Of a stretch of 5,333 nt of DNA, positions 4,489 to 5,333 are shown in pieces. A program made the position numbers and the translations under genes. Source of the DNA: Bordetella parapertussis (GTDB taxonomy: Bacteria > Pseudomonadota > Gammaproteobacteria > Burkholderiales > Burkholderiaceae_C). Where the stretch lies: NCBI GenBank assembly GCA_945900685.1, contig CAMDJS010000129.1, positions 1 to 5,333 of the forward strand, read 5' to 3'. How positions within the stretch are numbered: position 1 is the stretch's first letter; every line of letters begins with the position of its first letter. A model generated the notes under the pieces. That model saw only the letters and a list, made by a program, of their open reading frames with translations, had not been told where the DNA came from and did no database searches.

Positions 4489-5333
4489 TTAACGCAACCA
4501 AACCTTCGGGGCTTCCAAGGCGTCGTAGTCTGCTGCCTTTTGCACTTGCAAACGGATGCGAGCTGCCGAATTGGCATGGGTATCTGCAGGTGGATTCAAT
4601 GCATTTTGGATGGCGCTGCTGACTGGATCTCTTGAAACAATGCTGCTGCTCTGGCCTGTTGCAACGCTTGCCTGAAGGCCCATCGGTTGAAGTTTTGAAC
4701 TATTGAAGCCCAAACGATCTGCTGCGTTTTGTAGCAAGCCTTGGGTAATTGAAGCTCGGGTCATGGGGGCTTGTTGGTCACGCCCTTCGTACAGATATTT
4801 AGCTTGTTTGCCAGGAATGCCTAAGGGTTCTTCAGGGCGCTTTTCACTTCTAGCGGCAGGTTGTAGGACGGCTAAATAGAGTTCATCCAAAGGCACTGCG
4901 CCTTCTTTCTTTAAGCCCACCTTGTCGAAGTAGGTGTCGACCAAGTGGAGCTGTTGGTAAACGCTAAGTCCCAAAATGGACTTGGGTGAGTTGCCAAACC
5001 CGACCTCGGCAGCGCCTCTGGCAGGACCATCGCAAAACTGAATAATGCCGTGACATCGGGTGTTGGTGGCCTGAGGATTCATGCCATCGCTCTCCATGAG
5101 GGTTAAGCGAGCAAAATCGTCTGGCGAAAACTTGTGTTTGTTGGCGACTTGCAAGACCTTGTTGTAAACGTCTTGCTGCTCAACCTTGGGAATAAAACCG
5201 CGGGACACAGCCCTGTCCAATGTCTTGCTCAAAACCGGATGAGCCACTGCATTGATGTAATTGGTTTTTTGTAGGCTGTGGGTTGGCCGAGCCGCCGTGA
5301 CGACGATCGTTGGAATGGCCTCGTTGGCTTTGG
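4489..5333 (-). CDS. Lytic-transglycosylase/lysozyme-like protein, N-terminus cut by the window edge
   Basis: Probable peptidoglycan-cleaving enzyme of the lysozyme-like (SLT) superfamily. The frame is open from the right edge to TAA 4489-4491, giving 280 visible residues. A GTG at 5245-5247 would give 252 residues, but coding-like sequence continues upstream of it, so the true start is probably outside the window. Counting from that GTG, the core is LTLMESDGMNPQATN (48-62), with Glu52 as the expected catalytic acid in an E-S-x-x-x-N-P-x-A setting. GIIQF (67-71) follows, equivalent to the G-L-M-Q segment of SLT enzymes. YQQLHLVDTYFDKV (97-110) and DELYLAVLQPAA (121-132) fit phage-type and SLT relatives. 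Cys65 and Cys72 flank GIIQF and might form a disulphide. The C-terminal 80 residues are a polar linker-like tail without a recognised domain. It lies upstream of flgB on the same strand, so a role in opening the wall for the rod, as for SltF or the FlgJ muramidase domain, is inferred. It could instead be an unrelated or prophage-type hydrolase. Confidence 0.68.
   Translation of the reverse strand, partial: KANEAIPTIVVTAARPTHSLQKTNYINAVAHPVLSKTLDRAVSRGFIPKVEQQDVYNKVLQVANKHKFSPDDFARLTLMESDGMNPQATNTRCHGIIQFCDGPARGAAEVGFGNSPKSILGLSVYQQLHLVDTYFDKVGLKKEGAVPLDELYLAVLQPAARSEKRPEEPLGIPGKQAKYLYEGRDQQAPMTRASITQGLLQNAADRLGFNSSKLQPMGLQASVATGQSSSIVSRDPVSSAIQNALNPPADTHANSAARIRLQVQKAADYDALEAPKVWLR

Noticed and set aside
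4405..4635. A 76-residue plus-strand open frame over the 3' end of the hydrolase gene
   Set aside because: It crosses the dyads and the antisense of the hydrolase C-terminus, and shows no family signature or convincing ribosome binding site.

Overview
The window holds the start of a flagellar rod and hook operon, read entirely from the minus strand (right to left). The order along the transcript is: a peptidoglycan lytic-transglycosylase-like gene cut by the right edge (4489-5333), a 252-base control region (4237-4488), flgB (3853-4236), flgC (3422-3847), flgD (2648-3382) and flgE (1-2585, cut by the left edge). Every gene from flgB onward has a clear Shine-Dalgarno sequence. The gaps are 5 nt (flgB-flgC), 39 nt (flgC-flgD) and 62 nt (flgD-flgE), as expected for one transcript.

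The genes build successive parts of one structure. FlgB and FlgC are proximal rod proteins, FlgD is the scaffolding cap for hook growth, and FlgE is the hook subunit. The transglycosylase-like protein upstream has the fold signature of an enzyme that could open the peptidoglycan for the rod, although that role is only inferred from its position.

The most informative non-coding feature is a consensus sigma-54 (RpoN) promoter at 4317-4332. Its GG and GC dinucleotides are exactly 10 nt apart, and it lies about 80 nt upstream of the flgB start. Two perfect inverted repeats lie upstream of it, at distances where sigma-54 activators usually bind. A repeated GATATTCGA motif flanks it, and a nested palindrome sits at the predicted transcript start. 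This points to RpoN plus an enhancer-binding activator of the FleQ/FlrC kind controlling the operon.

FlgE is the striking protein. The frame is open with no stop for 861 residues and the conserved C-terminal tail is still missing, so the full protein is probably over 900 residues, about twice the roughly 400 of Salmonella FlgE. Both ends are conventional hook sequence. The excess lies in a serine/threonine-rich, AT-richer middle that carries diverged beta-hairpin-like repeats.

The organism looks like a Gram-negative proteobacterium with moderate GC content, most likely beta- or gammaproteobacterial, judging from the FlgE termini and the sigma-54 control. I cannot name a genus. I see no CRISPR array, mobile element, tRNA or rRNA. 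The window is essentially a conserved flagellar operon; the unusual points are the hook size, the promoter architecture and the linked transglycosylase-like gene.
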